Source: Oscillospiraceae bacterium
GTDB taxonomy: Bacteria; Bacillota; Clostridia; Oscillospirales; Acutalibacteraceae
DNA length: 49,610 nt
Assembly: GCA_015066095.1 (NCBI GenBank)
Contig: SVPC01000010.1
Coordinates: 1-49,610 of the forward strand
Direction of reading: 5' to 3'
The notes beneath the pieces are model-generated. The model searched no databases. It was not told where the DNA came from and was given only the letters and a program-made list of their open reading frames with translations. Of this stretch, positions 1 to 8,014 are shown one piece after another. Both the position numbers and the translations under genes were made by a program. Positions within the stretch are counted from its first letter, which is position 1. Every line of letters begins with the position of its first letter.

Positions 1-51
1 TCTCTTAGATAATGCCTTAATTGCTTGATTTAATGCTTGTTTCCGTGTCAT
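1..51 (-). CDS. 5' end of an unknown, element-like gene (partial)
   Basis: An open frame starts with ATG at 51 on the minus strand and runs off the left edge, giving 17 residues (MTRKQALNQAIKALSKR). A strong ribosome site, AAAGGAG (complement of 61-67), lies about ten bases before the ATG, so this is a real translation start. Short basic, helical N-termini of this kind are common in small genes of clostridial prophages and conjugative elements; that is recollection, not a search result. The gene faces away from the sigG fragment and its ribosome site sits where the missing sigG codons should be. This suggests it is the last gene of an element inserted in sigG. The function is unknown. Confidence 0.55.
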   Translation of the reverse strand, partial: MTRKQALNQAIKALSKR

Positions 52-52
52 A

Positions 53-574
53 GTGGAAAACTCCTTTCGTTGTTTTCCACCTTCAACAACCATTCCTATG
101 ATTATAGGTGAAATAAGGCGGTATTTAAGGGATAACAACCTAATCAGAGTAAGCCGTTCAATAAAGGATGTGGCTTACCGAGCGATGCAGGTTAAGGAAC
201 AACTGATAGCCAAAAATCAAGAGGAGCCCACCGTAGCGCAAATAGCAAAAGAACTTGAACTACCAATAGAAGATGTTGTTATTGCCCTTGAAAGTGTAGT
301 GAGCCCTATGTCGCTTTATGACCCAGTCTATTCTGATGGTGGTGACACGATTTATGTGCTTGACCAGTTGGGTGATAATAATGATGATAGAAACTGGTTG
401 CAAGAAATTGCCTTTAAACAAGCAATTGCTGATTTATCCGACCGTGAAAAACATATTTTAAGTTTGCGGTTTATGAAAGGTAAAACTCAAATGGAGGTTT
501 CAGAAGAAATAGGTATTAGTCAGGCGCAGGTTTCCCGTCTTGAAAAGGGTGCGCTCCAAAAAATAAAATCATAA
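53..574 (+). CDS. sigG: Sporulation sigma factor SigG, 5'-truncated (interrupted gene)
   Basis: SigG directs RNA polymerase to late forespore genes. Homology begins near 92 with IPMIIGEIRRYLRDNN (region 2.4) and continues through region 3 (PTVAQIAKELELP) to a complete region 4 with the HTH segment TQMEVSEEIGISQAQVSRLE. RYLRDNN and the SDGGDTIYVLDQL block resemble SigG rather than SigF. About 160 of roughly 255 residues are present; regions 1.2 to 2.3 are missing. The listed start is a GTG at 53 with no ribosome site, and the residues before about 92 look unrelated, so this frame probably does not make a working protein alone. The break coincides with a minus-strand gene starting at 51. Interruption by an excisable element (as skin does in sigK) or simple decay are both possible. 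Confidence 0.75.
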   Translation: MENSFRCFPPSTTIPMIIGEIRRYLRDNNLIRVSRSIKDVAYRAMQVKEQLIAKNQEEPTVAQIAKELELPIEDVVIALESVVSPMSLYDPVYSDGGDTIYVLDQLGDNNDDRNWLQEIAFKQAIADLSDREKHILSLRFMKGKTQMEVSEEIGISQAQVSRLEKGALQKIKS

Positions 575-626
575 TTTAAGTAATTTGTGGAAAAATATTA
601 CTAACTTTACTTTGGAGGTTTTATTT

Positions 627-1970
627 ATGAAAAGAAAAATTCTCGCATTTTTGCTGGCAGTCTTGGTGGTGACAAGTAGCTTTCTATTGGTTGGTTGTGG
701 TCAAAAGGATAGCGAAGCACAGGTTTATTTTCTTAATTTTAAGCCTGAGTCTGCGGCAGTTTATGAGGAACTTGCAAAAAAGTATGAAGAAGAAAAAGGT
801 GTAAAGGTTAAGGTGGTTACCGCGGCGGCAAACACCTACGAGCAAACATTGAAATCGGAAATTGCAAAAACCGATGCACCCACTATTTTTCAGGTGAACG
901 GACCTATCGGTTATAATTCGTGGAAAGATTATTGCCTTGATATAAAGGAAAGTAAATTATATTCTTACTTGACCGATAAATCTTTGGCAATAAAAGACGG
1001 CGATGGTGTGTATGCTGTGCCTTATGTGGTAGAGGGTTACGGCATTATATATAATAATGCTATAATGGATAAATATTTTGCACTTGATTCCCGACAGAAA
1101 AAGGTAAACAGTGTCAAGGAAATAAATAGTTTTGAAACCCTTAAAACTGTTGTAGAAGATATGACTAAACACAAAAAGCAGTTGGATATAGAGGGTGTTT
1201 TTGCGTCTACTTCACTTTCAAGCGGTGAAGATTGGCGCTGGCAGACCCATCTTCTAAATGTACCGCTTTATTATGAATATCGCGACGATGAAAAACAGTC
1301 TGACCCCACTTTGGCTTTATTAGATGCAAAAGAAATTTCTTTTAAATATGCCGATAATTTTAAAAATATTTTCGATTTGTATACCGACAACTCGGTTACT
1401 AAAAAGACCCTTTTGGGTTCTAAATCGGTAGCAGACTCTATGGCGGAATTTGCCCTTTCAAAGGTGGCTATGGTACAAAACGGTAACTGGGCATGGTCGC
1501 AAATTTCGGGTGTTGAAGGTAATACCGTAAAGGCGGAAGATGTAAAAATGATGCCTATTTACAGCGGTATTAAAGGCGAAGAGCGACAGGGAATATGCAT
1601 TGGTACCGAAAATTATCTTGCCATAAATAAAAATGTTAGCGAAGAAAAGCGTAAGGCGTCTTTAGAATTTCTTGATTGGCTATTTTCAAGCAAAACAGGT
1701 AAACAATATGTTACCGAAAAATTAGGCTTTATAACTCCATTTAACACATTTAGCGACACCGAAAGACCTAATGACCCGTTGGCAGGTGAAATACACCGCT
1801 ATTTGACCGACGAAAATACCGAAACCGTACCGTGGATATTTACAGCATTCCCAAGCGAAACCTTTAAAAAAGAAACCGGCAGTGCATTACTTGACTATGT
1901 GCAAGGCGCTAAAGATTTTAAGGCGGTTGCTGATACTGTAAAGACTAAATGGAAGAGTGAAAGAAAATAA
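627..1970 (+). CDS. Sugar ABC transporter substrate-binding lipoprotein
   Basis: This is a family 1 extracellular solute-binding protein of 447 residues, the capture component of a CUT1-type carbohydrate importer. Residues 1-24 form a lipoprotein signal peptide: basic MKRK, a hydrophobic stretch and the lipobox LVGC, with Cys24 as the anchoring residue. The ATG at 627 is chosen because GGAGG (613-617) precedes it and the signal peptide starts there; an upstream in-frame ATG at 585 would bury the signal. The stop abuts the start of the first permease gene, so the three genes form an operon. The sugar cannot be read from the sequence. No ATPase gene is present; such importers often share one MsmK-type ATPase encoded elsewhere. 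Confidence 0.9.
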   Translation: MKRKILAFLLAVLVVTSSFLLVGCGQKDSEAQVYFLNFKPESAAVYEELAKKYEEEKGVKVKVVTAAANTYEQTLKSEIAKTDAPTIFQVNGPIGYNSWKDYCLDIKESKLYSYLTDKSLAIKDGDGVYAVPYVVEGYGIIYNNAIMDKYFALDSRQKKVNSVKEINSFETLKTVVEDMTKHKKQLDIEGVFASTSLSSGEDWRWQTHLLNVPLYYEYRDDEKQSDPTLALLDAKEISFKYADNFKNIFDLYTDNSVTKKTLLGSKSVADSMAEFALSKVAMVQNGNWAWSQISGVEGNTVKAEDVKMMPIYSGIKGEERQGICIGTENYLAINKNVSEEKRKASLEFLDWLFSSKTGKQYVTEKLGFITPFNTFSDTERPNDPLAGEIHRYLTDENTETVPWIFTAFPSETFKKETGSALLDYVQGAKDFKAVADTVKTKWKSERK

Positions 1971-2813
1971 ATGAGAGAGGTTAAACGGTATTTCCCAATA
2001 TTTGTTATGCCGACACTTATCGCCTTTCTGATTGCCTTTGTTATACCTTTTTTGTTAGGGCTGTTTTTGTCTTTTACCGAGTTTAGAACAGTATCCGATG
2101 CACAGTTTGTGGGTTTTTCTAATTATATAAATATTTTTTCATCCGACCAAACTTTCTTAAGTTCTTTAGGGTTCACAGTGGCTTTTGCGCTGGTTTCGGT
2201 TGTCAGTATAAATTTGTTTGCGTTTTTATTGGCGTTGCTTTTAACCCGCAATATATTTGGCACAAAACTTTTCAGAACAGTGTTTTTTATGCCAAATCTT
2301 ATTGGCGGTATAGTGCTCGGTTATATCTGGCAATTGATAATTAACGGTGTGCTTTATAATTACGGCTACTCTATAACAAGTGACCCAAAGTTTGGCTTTT
2401 GGGGACTTGTGGTGCTTATGAACTGGCAAATGATAGGTTATATGATGATAATTTATATAGCGGGACTTACTAATGTTCGCACCGATATTTTAGAAGCGGC
2501 AAAGGTTGACGGTGCAGGATATTTTACCACGCTTTTCAAGGTGATAATTCCGTCAGTAGTGCCGTCGTTTACCATCTGCTTATTTCTTACTATAACTAAC
2601 TCATTTAAACTGTTCGACCAGAACTTGGCACTAACAGCGGGTGCACCTGCAGGGCGTACCCGTATGGTGGCGCTTGATATTTACGAAACCTTTTACGGAA
2701 GTGTGGGGTCAGAGGGTATAGGACAGGCAAAATCGGTAATATTTTTCTTGGTAGTGGCGGCAGTATCATTAACACAACTTATGCTTACCCGTAGAAAAGA
2801 GGTTGAAAATTAG
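1971..2813 (+). CDS. Sugar ABC transporter permease (MsmF/UgpA type)
   Basis: This 280-residue integral membrane protein has about six hydrophobic segments and belongs to the binding-protein-dependent permease family. The cytoplasmic EAA loop that docks the ATPase is visible as EAAKVDGAGYFTTLFKVIIP near residues 180-199. It starts with ATG directly after the TAA of the binding-protein gene and its TAG overlaps the next start by one base, so translation is probably coupled. With the following gene it would form a heterodimeric membrane channel. Confidence 0.92.
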   Translation: MREVKRYFPIFVMPTLIAFLIAFVIPFLLGLFLSFTEFRTVSDAQFVGFSNYINIFSSDQTFLSSLGFTVAFALVSVVSINLFAFLLALLLTRNIFGTKLFRTVFFMPNLIGGIVLGYIWQLIINGVLYNYGYSITSDPKFGFWGLVVLMNWQMIGYMMIIYIAGLTNVRTDILEAAKVDGAGYFTTLFKVIIPSVVPSFTICLFLTITNSFKLFDQNLALTAGAPAGRTRMVALDIYETFYGSVGSEGIGQAKSVIFFLVVAAVSLTQLMLTRRKEVEN

Positions 2814-3643
2814 TGCCGCAAAAATTTAAAAATACAGGAATTTTTATACTGCTTATAATACTTGCTATAATTTTTATAGCGCCTGTGCTTATAGTTTTAA
2901 TGAATTCCTTTAAGTTGCGTTTTAATATCGCAACCGAGCCCTTTGTTTTGCCAAATTCTCAAACCTTTACAGGCTTTTCAAACTATGTTACGGGTATTAG
3001 TACCACATCTTTCTTAGAGGCTTTTGGTTGGTCGCTGTTTATTACGGTTTTTTCGGTTTTGGCAATAATTATTTTTACATCTATGACCGCGTGGTATATT
3101 GTGAGAATAAAATCGTGGTTTACAGGTGTACTTTACTATGCTTTGGTTTTTTCAATGATAGTGCCGTTTCAGATGGTTATGTTTACTATGTCGAAAACCG
3201 CGAATGTATTAGGGCTTGATAATCCTTTTGGTATAATTTTTATATATTTAGGGTTTGGCGCAGGACTTGCCACATTTATGTTTACGGGTTTTATAAAATC
3301 TGTGCCTGTGGGTGTGGAAGAAGCCGCCAACATTGACGGCTGTAACCCGTTACAAACATTTTTCAAAATCGTTTTTCCAATTTTAAAGCCTACTACAATT
3401 ACAGTAGCGATTCTTAACGCTATGTGGATATGGAACGATTATCTTTTGCCTTATCTCGTTATTGGTAACGATTATAAAACAATACCCATAGCCATCCAGT
3501 ATTTAAAAGGCGGCTACGGGTCAATTGATATGGGCGCTATGATGGCAATGCTCGTGCTCTCCATCATCCCTGTGGTTATATTCTATTTGCTATGCCAAAA
3601 GTATATTATAAAGGGTGTCGCCGCAGGTGCGGTGAAAGGGTAG
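2813..3643 (+). CDS. Sugar ABC transporter permease (MsmG/UgpE type)
   Basis: This is the second permease of the importer, 276 residues with six predicted membrane spans. The EAA loop reads EEAANIDGCNPLQTFFKIVF near residues 167-186. The start codon is GTG, overlapping the last base of the preceding stop (TAGTG), a classic translational coupling arrangement. No ATPase gene follows; the next 270 bases hold only a palindromic repeat and a hairpin. Confidence 0.92.
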   Translation: MPQKFKNTGIFILLIILAIIFIAPVLIVLMNSFKLRFNIATEPFVLPNSQTFTGFSNYVTGISTTSFLEAFGWSLFITVFSVLAIIIFTSMTAWYIVRIKSWFTGVLYYALVFSMIVPFQMVMFTMSKTANVLGLDNPFGIIFIYLGFGAGLATFMFTGFIKSVPVGVEEAANIDGCNPLQTFFKIVFPILKPTTITVAILNAMWIWNDYLLPYLVIGNDYKTIPIAIQYLKGGYGSIDMGAMMAMLVLSIIPVVIFYLLCQKYIIKGVAAGAVKG

Positions 3644-3662
3644 CATTGTTATATAAGTATAT

Positions 3663-3855
3663 AAATTATGGTTTGTCGGGGAGTAAATTGTATCGTCAGG
3701 AAGCCCTCCCCTCGAGGAGAAGGCTTCCTGTGCTATCTATATAAAAACATCGTAGGGGAGACCATTGGTCTCCCGAAAAATTACATCTCACCTGAACGGG
3801 CAAACACTGTTTGCCCCTACGGTATACCAATCATCTCCCCGATAAACTACAATTT
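3663..3855 (+). repeat. MITE-like palindromic intergenic repeat
   Basis: About 190 bases bounded by imperfect inverted repeats (3663-3683 and 3835-3855, 17 of 21 matching, core TCGGGGAG). Inside are three hairpins: AGGAAGCC/GGCTTCCT (3698-3729), GGGAGACC/GGTCTCCC (3756-3774) and GGGCAAACA/TGTTTGCCC (3798-3816). The last two are wrapped by CGTAGGGG (3751-3758) and CCCCTACG (3814-3821). No convincing gene is encoded; an 80-residue frame across it has no ribosome site or family resemblance. This looks like a small non-autonomous or REP-type repeat. Confidence 0.6.
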
Positions 3856-3866
3856 AAGAATTAAAA

Positions 3867-3894
3867 ACGGTAAAAGTGGGTTCACTTTTACCGT
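3867..3894. terminator. Bidirectional hairpin terminator
   Basis: A perfect 12-bp stem (ACGGTAAAAGTG / CACTTTTACCGT) with loop GGTT. On the minus strand it is followed by TTTTT, so it best serves the HTH gene ending at 3915. On the plus strand the trailing sequence is T-rich but weaker; it would end the ABC transporter operon. Confidence 0.75.
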
Positions 3895-3914
3895 TAAGTT
3901 TATCTTTTGAATAT

Positions 3915-4127
3915 TTATTTTATTTCATTAGTTAATCCCAAAATGTAATCAGTGCTCACTTTATAATATTTGCTTAATGTAATAACAATATGGGCGGGGA
4001 TTTCACTTTCACCTGTTTCCCAACGACGATATTGTGTTAAATGCACATTTAGTAACTTTGCTATATCTGCTTGGGTTTTGTCTTTATCTTGTCTTAAATC
4101 GCGTATTCGCTCATAAATGTATTTCAT
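3915..4127 (-). CDS. Small XRE-family HTH regulator
   Basis: A 70-residue DNA-binding protein consisting almost only of a Cro/C1-type helix-turn-helix: RIRDLRQDKDKTQADIAKLL followed by LTQYRRWETGESEIP and a short third helix. The ATG at 4127 is chosen because an AGGGG ribosome site precedes it and the domain starts there; an upstream ATG at 4163 falls inside the promoter region. Two near-identical palindromes flank its own -35 element (see 4147-4196), so it is probably an autorepressor. It is monocistronic and no obvious partner gene lies next to it. Confidence 0.85.
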   Translation of the reverse strand: MKYIYERIRDLRQDKDKTQADIAKLLNVHLTQYRRWETGESEIPAHIVITLSKYYKVSTDYILGLTNEIK

Positions 4128-4146
4128 TTTCAACACCCCTATACGT

Positions 4147-4196
4147 ATTTTACATAAAAACACGAAAATGTGTTAACAATAACACGATAATGTGTT
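4147..4196 (-). promoter_or_regulatory. Promoter with twin operators for the HTH gene
   Basis: On the minus strand TTAACA (4171-4176) and TAAAAT (4147-4152) are separated by 18 bases. Two 16-bp palindromes, AACACGAAAATGTGTT (4159-4174) and AACACGATAATGTGTT (4181-4196), share the arms AACAC/GTGTT and are spaced exactly 22 bases centre to centre, two helical turns. The first covers the -35/-10 spacer and the other lies just upstream, as expected for cooperative repression by a dimeric HTH protein. Confidence 0.65.
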
Positions 4197-4273
4197 ATTA
4201 TAGTTTTGCGGACAGTTACCACATCACATTTAATCTAAAATTTAGCGCCACACAAAACTGTTTGTTGTCACGC

Positions 4274-4308
4274 AAAAAAGAAGATGTCTAAATGACATCT
4301 TCTTTTTT
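4274..4308. terminator. Terminator after rlmH
   Basis: A 15-bp stem, AAAAAAGAAGATGTC / GACATCTTCTTTTTT with loop TAAAT, lies just past the rlmH stop on the minus strand. A T-run occurs on both strands, so it works in either direction. Confidence 0.85.
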
Positions 4309-4317
4309 ATAATAGGT

Positions 4318-4797
4318 TTATTTATGATACGTGCTACCCTCATTTATTTTAAAGGCGCGGTAAATTTGTTCTAAAAGCAAAACCCTAAAAAGTTGGTGCG
4401 GAAAGGTCATTTGTGAAAAGGAAAGTTTTACTTTGCTCAAATTTTTCACTTTGTCACTAAGACCATAAGAACTGCCGATAATAAATGCAAGGTTTTTACC
4501 GCTCGATTGCGAAAGTTCAATTTCACGGGCAAATTTTTCACTTGAAAATTCTTTGCCTTCTACACAAAGGGCAAAAATATTGCAATTTTGCGGAAGTTTT
4601 TTAATAATTATATCAGCTTCTTTTGAAAGCGCTAAATCTATTTCACTTGCCGATGGTTTTTCGGGTAATCTAACAGGCTCTAATTCGGTAATTTCAAAAC
4701 TGCAATAACGCGAAAGCCGCTTTTGATATTCTGCCACCGCTTCTTTTAAATATTTTTCCTTTAGTTTTCCAAGGCAAATAAGAGTAATTTTAATCAT
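4318..4797 (-). CDS. rlmH: 23S rRNA pseudouridine-1915 N3-methyltransferase
   Basis: RlmH (SPOUT class, 159 residues, full length) methylates pseudouridine 1915 in helix 69 of 23S rRNA using S-adenosylmethionine. Visible marks are the N-terminal ITLICLGKLKEKYLKEAVAEY, the trefoil-knot cofactor loop AFIIGSSYGLS, and the C-terminal FPHQLFRVLLLEQIYRAFKI ending in TYHK, which matches the family terminus. It overlaps the end of walJ by four bases (ATGA), so the two are translated together, an order also known from Bacillus (yycJ...rlmH). Confidence 0.95.
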   Translation of the reverse strand: MIKITLICLGKLKEKYLKEAVAEYQKRLSRYCSFEITELEPVRLPEKPSASEIDLALSKEADIIIKKLPQNCNIFALCVEGKEFSSEKFAREIELSQSSGKNLAFIIGSSYGLSDKVKNLSKVKLSFSQMTFPHQLFRVLLLEQIYRAFKINEGSTYHK

Positions 4798-5582
4798 ATT
4801 ACAGTCACCCCGTTATCACTCGGCTTAGCGATTGTAAGGGTATAATCGCGGTCAATTTCTGCTCCCAAGTCGATAAGGGCAGATGTGGCGCATCGCTTTG
4901 CAAGCATAGGGGTATTATTATGCTGACTTAAATGCCCTAAAATAAAACGCCTTGTACCGTTCTCAAAAAGATTTTTAAGTTCGGTAGCACACGCGGTGTT
5001 TGATATATGACCTTTGTCCGATAAAATGCGAACTTTAAGTTCGGGTGGGTAAGGACCTTTTTTAAGCATTTCAACATCGTGGTTTGATTCGAGTAAAACT
5101 AAATCACTACCCATTAGAGCGGTACGCACAGTATCTGTCACAATGCCAAGGTCGGTGCAAATAGACACCTTTTTATTATCGGGCAGTAAAAATGTGTATC
5201 CGCTTGAGCCTACGCAGTCGTGACTGGTAGCAAAACGGTTAACTGCAATACCGCCGATTTCGATTGTTTCCTTGTCTATGGGCAAAACGGTGACACCCTT
5301 AGGGATTTTATCGCCGTTTATAAGCGCAGATAGGGTTTGTTCTGATGCTATAAGTGTAGCACCTGTTTTATTTAAAAAGGTTTTAAGACCCTTTATATGG
5401 TCTATGTGTTCGTGGGTTATCATAACGGCACTTATATTTTCGGGGGTGGCATCAATATATCCAAGACTTTCTTTTATACCTTTAAAAGAAGCGCCTGCAT
5501 CAATTAAAATATTGCCTTTTTTTGTGCCTATATATGTACTGTTACCGCTTGAACTGCTGTAAAGCGGAAAAATAATTGACAT
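4794..5582 (-). CDS. walJ: MBL-fold exonuclease-like protein WalJ (YycJ)
   Basis: A 262-residue metallo-beta-lactamase-fold hydrolase of the WalJ/YycJ family, thought to be a 5'-to-3' double-strand exonuclease tied to DNA replication and repair. The metal motif HxHxDH is present (ITHEHIDHIKGL, residues 55-66), with SSSGNSTYIG at the N-terminus and later histidines such as GHLSQHN. An AAAGGA site precedes the ATG at 5582. It forms a two-gene operon with rlmH. In Bacillus the gene belongs to the walRK locus; here no WalRK genes are visible. Confidence 0.9.
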   Translation of the reverse strand: MSIIFPLYSSSSGNSTYIGTKKGNILIDAGASFKGIKESLGYIDATPENISAVMITHEHIDHIKGLKTFLNKTGATLIASEQTLSALINGDKIPKGVTVLPIDKETIEIGGIAVNRFATSHDCVGSSGYTFLLPDNKKVSICTDLGIVTDTVRTALMGSDLVLLESNHDVEMLKKGPYPPELKVRILSDKGHISNTACATELKNLFENGTRRFILGHLSQHNNTPMLAKRCATSALIDLGAEIDRDYTLTIAKPSDNGVTVI

Positions 5583-5608
5583 AATTCATTTTCCTTTGTC
5601 AGTTTATG

Positions 5609-5637
5609 AAAAAAGGTCAACATTAGTTGACCTTTTT
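5609..5637 (-). terminator. Terminator after murA
   Basis: The stem AAAAAGGTCAAC / GTTGACCTTTTT overlaps the murA stop codon (5636-5638) and is followed on the minus strand by T-rich sequence. Confidence 0.85.
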
Positions 5638-6922
5638 ATGCTTGTTTTAAAATTTCGGTATTATCGGGACGGTAAACACGCTTGATATCAGCGCCTAATT
5701 GGGCAAATTTTTCTACCACATCTTCATAACCGCGGTCTATCCGCTCTATTTCTTCAACTTCGGTAACGCCTTTTGTAGCAAGTCCCGCTATAAGCATTGC
5801 TGCACCTGCGCGCAGGTCAACAGCCTTGACGGGGGCAGGGGTAAGGCTCTCTACACCTGTGATTACTGCCATTTTACCGTCAACCTGAATATCTGCGCCC
5901 ATAAGGGTCAACTGGTCTACATACCTAAAACGGCTATCCCATACGCCCTCAGTCACAATGCTAACACCCTCTGCCAAAGCTAAAACTGTTGCAATTTGTG
6001 GTTGCATATCTGTGGGGAAACCAGGGTGTGGCATAGTTTTGACATTGCATTTTTTGGGGCGGCGAGTCATAGTAACCCTTACCGCTTCGTCATACTCGGT
6101 GATTTGAGCACCGGTTTCGCGAAGTTTTGCAATTATAGATTCTAAATGTTTAGGGGTTACATTGTCTATAAGCACATCACCGCCTGTAGCAACTGCAGCA
6201 GCCATATAAGTACCGGCTTCTATCTGGTCGGGGATTATGCTGTAAGTAGTGCCATTTAGACTGTCGACGCCTCTTATTTTAATTATATTTGTACCTGCGC
6301 CCATAATGTTAGCGCCCATAGAGTTTAAGAAATTTGCAAGGTCAACAATATGGGGCTCTCTGGCAGCATTTTCTATAACAGTAAGGCCTTTTGCTTTTAC
6401 TGCGGCAAGTATAATGTTTATAGTAGCGCCAACAGACACAACATCCAAATAAATGGATGCGCCGTAAAGCTCGTCCGCGGTGGCTTCTACAAGGCCACTT
6501 TCAAATGTGATTTTAGCGCCTAAACTTTCAAAGCCTTTGATGTGTTGGTCAATAGGGCGCACACCAAAGTTGCAACCGCCGGGAGGCGCTACACGCGCCT
6601 TTCTCATACGGCCCAATAAAGCACCCAAGAAATAACTCGAAGCACGCATACCCTCTGCCATCTGTTTTGAAACAACAAAAGAATTCACGTGACGGGGGTC
6701 TATTTCCACAGTTGATTTATTTATGTTTTTAATATTAGCACCTAATGCTTCCATTGCGTAAAGTATGTTAGTTACATCGGAAATATCAGGAATATTTTCA
6801 ATTATACAAGGACTGTCTGCCAAAAGTACAGCGGGGAGAATTGCGACGGCGGCGTTTTTTGCACCGCTTATACGGACTGTGCCTTTTAAAGGTTTTCCGC
6901 CTGAGATGACAAATTTCTCCAA
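5636..6922 (-). CDS. murA: UDP-N-acetylglucosamine 1-carboxyvinyltransferase
   Basis: MurA adds enolpyruvate from PEP to UDP-GlcNAc, the first committed step of peptidoglycan synthesis. The protein has 428 residues, the usual length. The substrate lysine is in GAKNAA (residues 20-25), and the catalytic, fosfomycin-targeted cysteine is Cys117 in PPGGCNFGVRPIDQH. The C-terminal GYEDVVEKFAQLGADI is typical. GGAGGGG precedes the ATG. It is transcribed alone from its own consensus promoter and ends at its own terminator. A second MurA paralogue, common in Firmicutes, is not in this window. Confidence 0.96.
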   Translation of the reverse strand: MEKFVISGGKPLKGTVRISGAKNAAVAILPAVLLADSPCIIENIPDISDVTNILYAMEALGANIKNINKSTVEIDPRHVNSFVVSKQMAEGMRASSYFLGALLGRMRKARVAPPGGCNFGVRPIDQHIKGFESLGAKITFESGLVEATADELYGASIYLDVVSVGATINIILAAVKAKGLTVIENAAREPHIVDLANFLNSMGANIMGAGTNIIKIRGVDSLNGTTYSIIPDQIEAGTYMAAAVATGGDVLIDNVTPKHLESIIAKLRETGAQITEYDEAVRVTMTRRPKKCNVKTMPHPGFPTDMQPQIATVLALAEGVSIVTEGVWDSRFRYVDQLTLMGADIQVDGKMAVITGVESLTPAPVKAVDLRAGAAMLIAGLATKGVTEVEEIERIDRGYEDVVEKFAQLGADIKRVYRPDNTEILKQA

Positions 6923-6995
6923 AATAGCCCCTCCAGTCGTAAGTTATTCTTTATTATTATACCCAAAAAGTAAAAATGTATTTACTAACAGATAT

Positions 6996-7024
6996 ATTAT
7001 ATACTATATATGGGGTAAAGTCAA
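6996..7024 (-). promoter_or_regulatory. Promoter of murA
   Basis: On the minus strand TTGACT (7019-7024) and TATAAT (6996-7001) are separated by 17 bases, an almost perfect sigma-A promoter, about 75 bases before the murA ATG. Confidence 0.85.
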
Positions 7025-7041
7025 TTAAAATTAGAAAAATA

Positions 7042-7072
7042 ACAGACTCGCTTAAATTTCAAGCGAGTCTGT
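7042..7072 (-). terminator. Terminator of the rpmH-jag operon
   Basis: A perfect 12-bp stem ACAGACTCGCTT / AAGCGAGTCTGT, starting six bases after the jag stop and followed on the minus strand by TTATTTTTCTAATTTT. Confidence 0.88.
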
Positions 7073-7078
7073 AAAGTA

Positions 7079-7996
7079 TTAGTTTATTTTTCCGTAAAGT
7101 GGAATATCGGTGTCTTTTTTAGGCTCTCTTGCAGGAGCAGACACTATATTGTTGTTGTTTCTCGGACGACGGTTATCGCGGTGACCGGCGCGACGGCGAC
7201 CCGACTGGCGCAAGGGTTTAAGTTCTGTGCCTTCGATACCAATTACAACACGGCGGTCTGCGCCTTCACCAAAAGAAGCAGATGTTACACCATCGTAATT
7301 TTGTACAGCGGTGTGAATGATTCTGCGTTCATAGGGGTTCATAGGTTCTAATGTACGGCATTTGCCGGTTTCAATAACCTGCTTACAAATGCGACCTGCA
7401 AGGTTTGTAAGTGTTTCTTCTCTTCTTTGACGGTAGTCGCCAATGTTGAGTGACACTTTGAAATAACCACCGCCATTGTTTGCGGCAAGACCTGCAAGGT
7501 ATTGGAGAGAATCAAGTGTTTCACCCCTGTGGCCTATTATAACGCCAAGACCTTCGCCCTCAAGTTCGATTATAGCAGAGTTGTCTTTTTCGTCAACCTT
7601 AATAGAAAGATTTGTGCAACCCAAGCTTTCCAAAATGGGTTTCAAATAATCGATTGCACTTTTAGCGCGTGAATCAGATGCTAATTGGTCTTCGGTAACG
7701 AGATTTAACTCTTCCTTAACAACTGCTGCTTTTTTGGGAGCATCAGTTTGTTTTTTTGCGGGTTTTGCGTTTACTTTCTTTTGCTTTTGGGGTTTGTCCT
7801 TTTTAATGGGGTCGGGAAGTTCTATAAAAGCCTTAACTTGGGCGGAATTTCCGCCGAAAAGACCTAAAACTTTCTTTTTAGGGAAAGCGAGGACATCAAA
7901 CTCTATATCGCTGTCGTCGCTGACATTTAATTTTAAAACGGCGTCTTCTTTGGCTTGTTCAATAGTCTCGCCATAGCCGATTGCTTCTTTAATCAA
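7079..7996 (-). CDS. jag: Jag/KhpB (EloR) RNA-binding protein
   Basis: This 305-residue protein has the three-part Jag architecture. Residues 1-60 are the Jag-N domain (EAIGYGETIEQAKEDAVLKL; KKKVLGLFGG). A Lys/Ala/Pro-rich linker spans about 60-110. A KH domain follows (VIIGHRGETLDSLQYLAGLA, about 150-225), then an R3H domain (MNPYERRIIHTAVQ). In streptococci KhpB/EloR binds RNA with KhpA and controls cell elongation. The start is TTG at 7996 behind AGGAGGA. It lies 18 bases after yidC, the standard linkage. A basic C-terminal tail (SGRRRAGHRDNRRPRNNN) probably adds RNA affinity. Confidence 0.94.
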   Translation of the reverse strand: MIKEAIGYGETIEQAKEDAVLKLNVSDDSDIEFDVLAFPKKKVLGLFGGNSAQVKAFIELPDPIKKDKPQKQKKVNAKPAKKQTDAPKKAAVVKEELNLVTEDQLASDSRAKSAIDYLKPILESLGCTNLSIKVDEKDNSAIIELEGEGLGVIIGHRGETLDSLQYLAGLAANNGGGYFKVSLNIGDYRQRREETLTNLAGRICKQVIETGKCRTLEPMNPYERRIIHTAVQNYDGVTSASFGEGADRRVVIGIEGTELKPLRQSGRRRAGHRDNRRPRNNNNIVSAPAREPKKDTDIPLYGKIN

Positions 7997-8014
7997 GAGA
8001 ATATCCTCCTTAAA

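Noticed and set aside
3668-3910. An 80-residue open frame over the palindromic repeat
   Set aside because: No ribosome site, no recognisable family, and it runs through several hairpins and a terminator; it is a by-product of the repeat.
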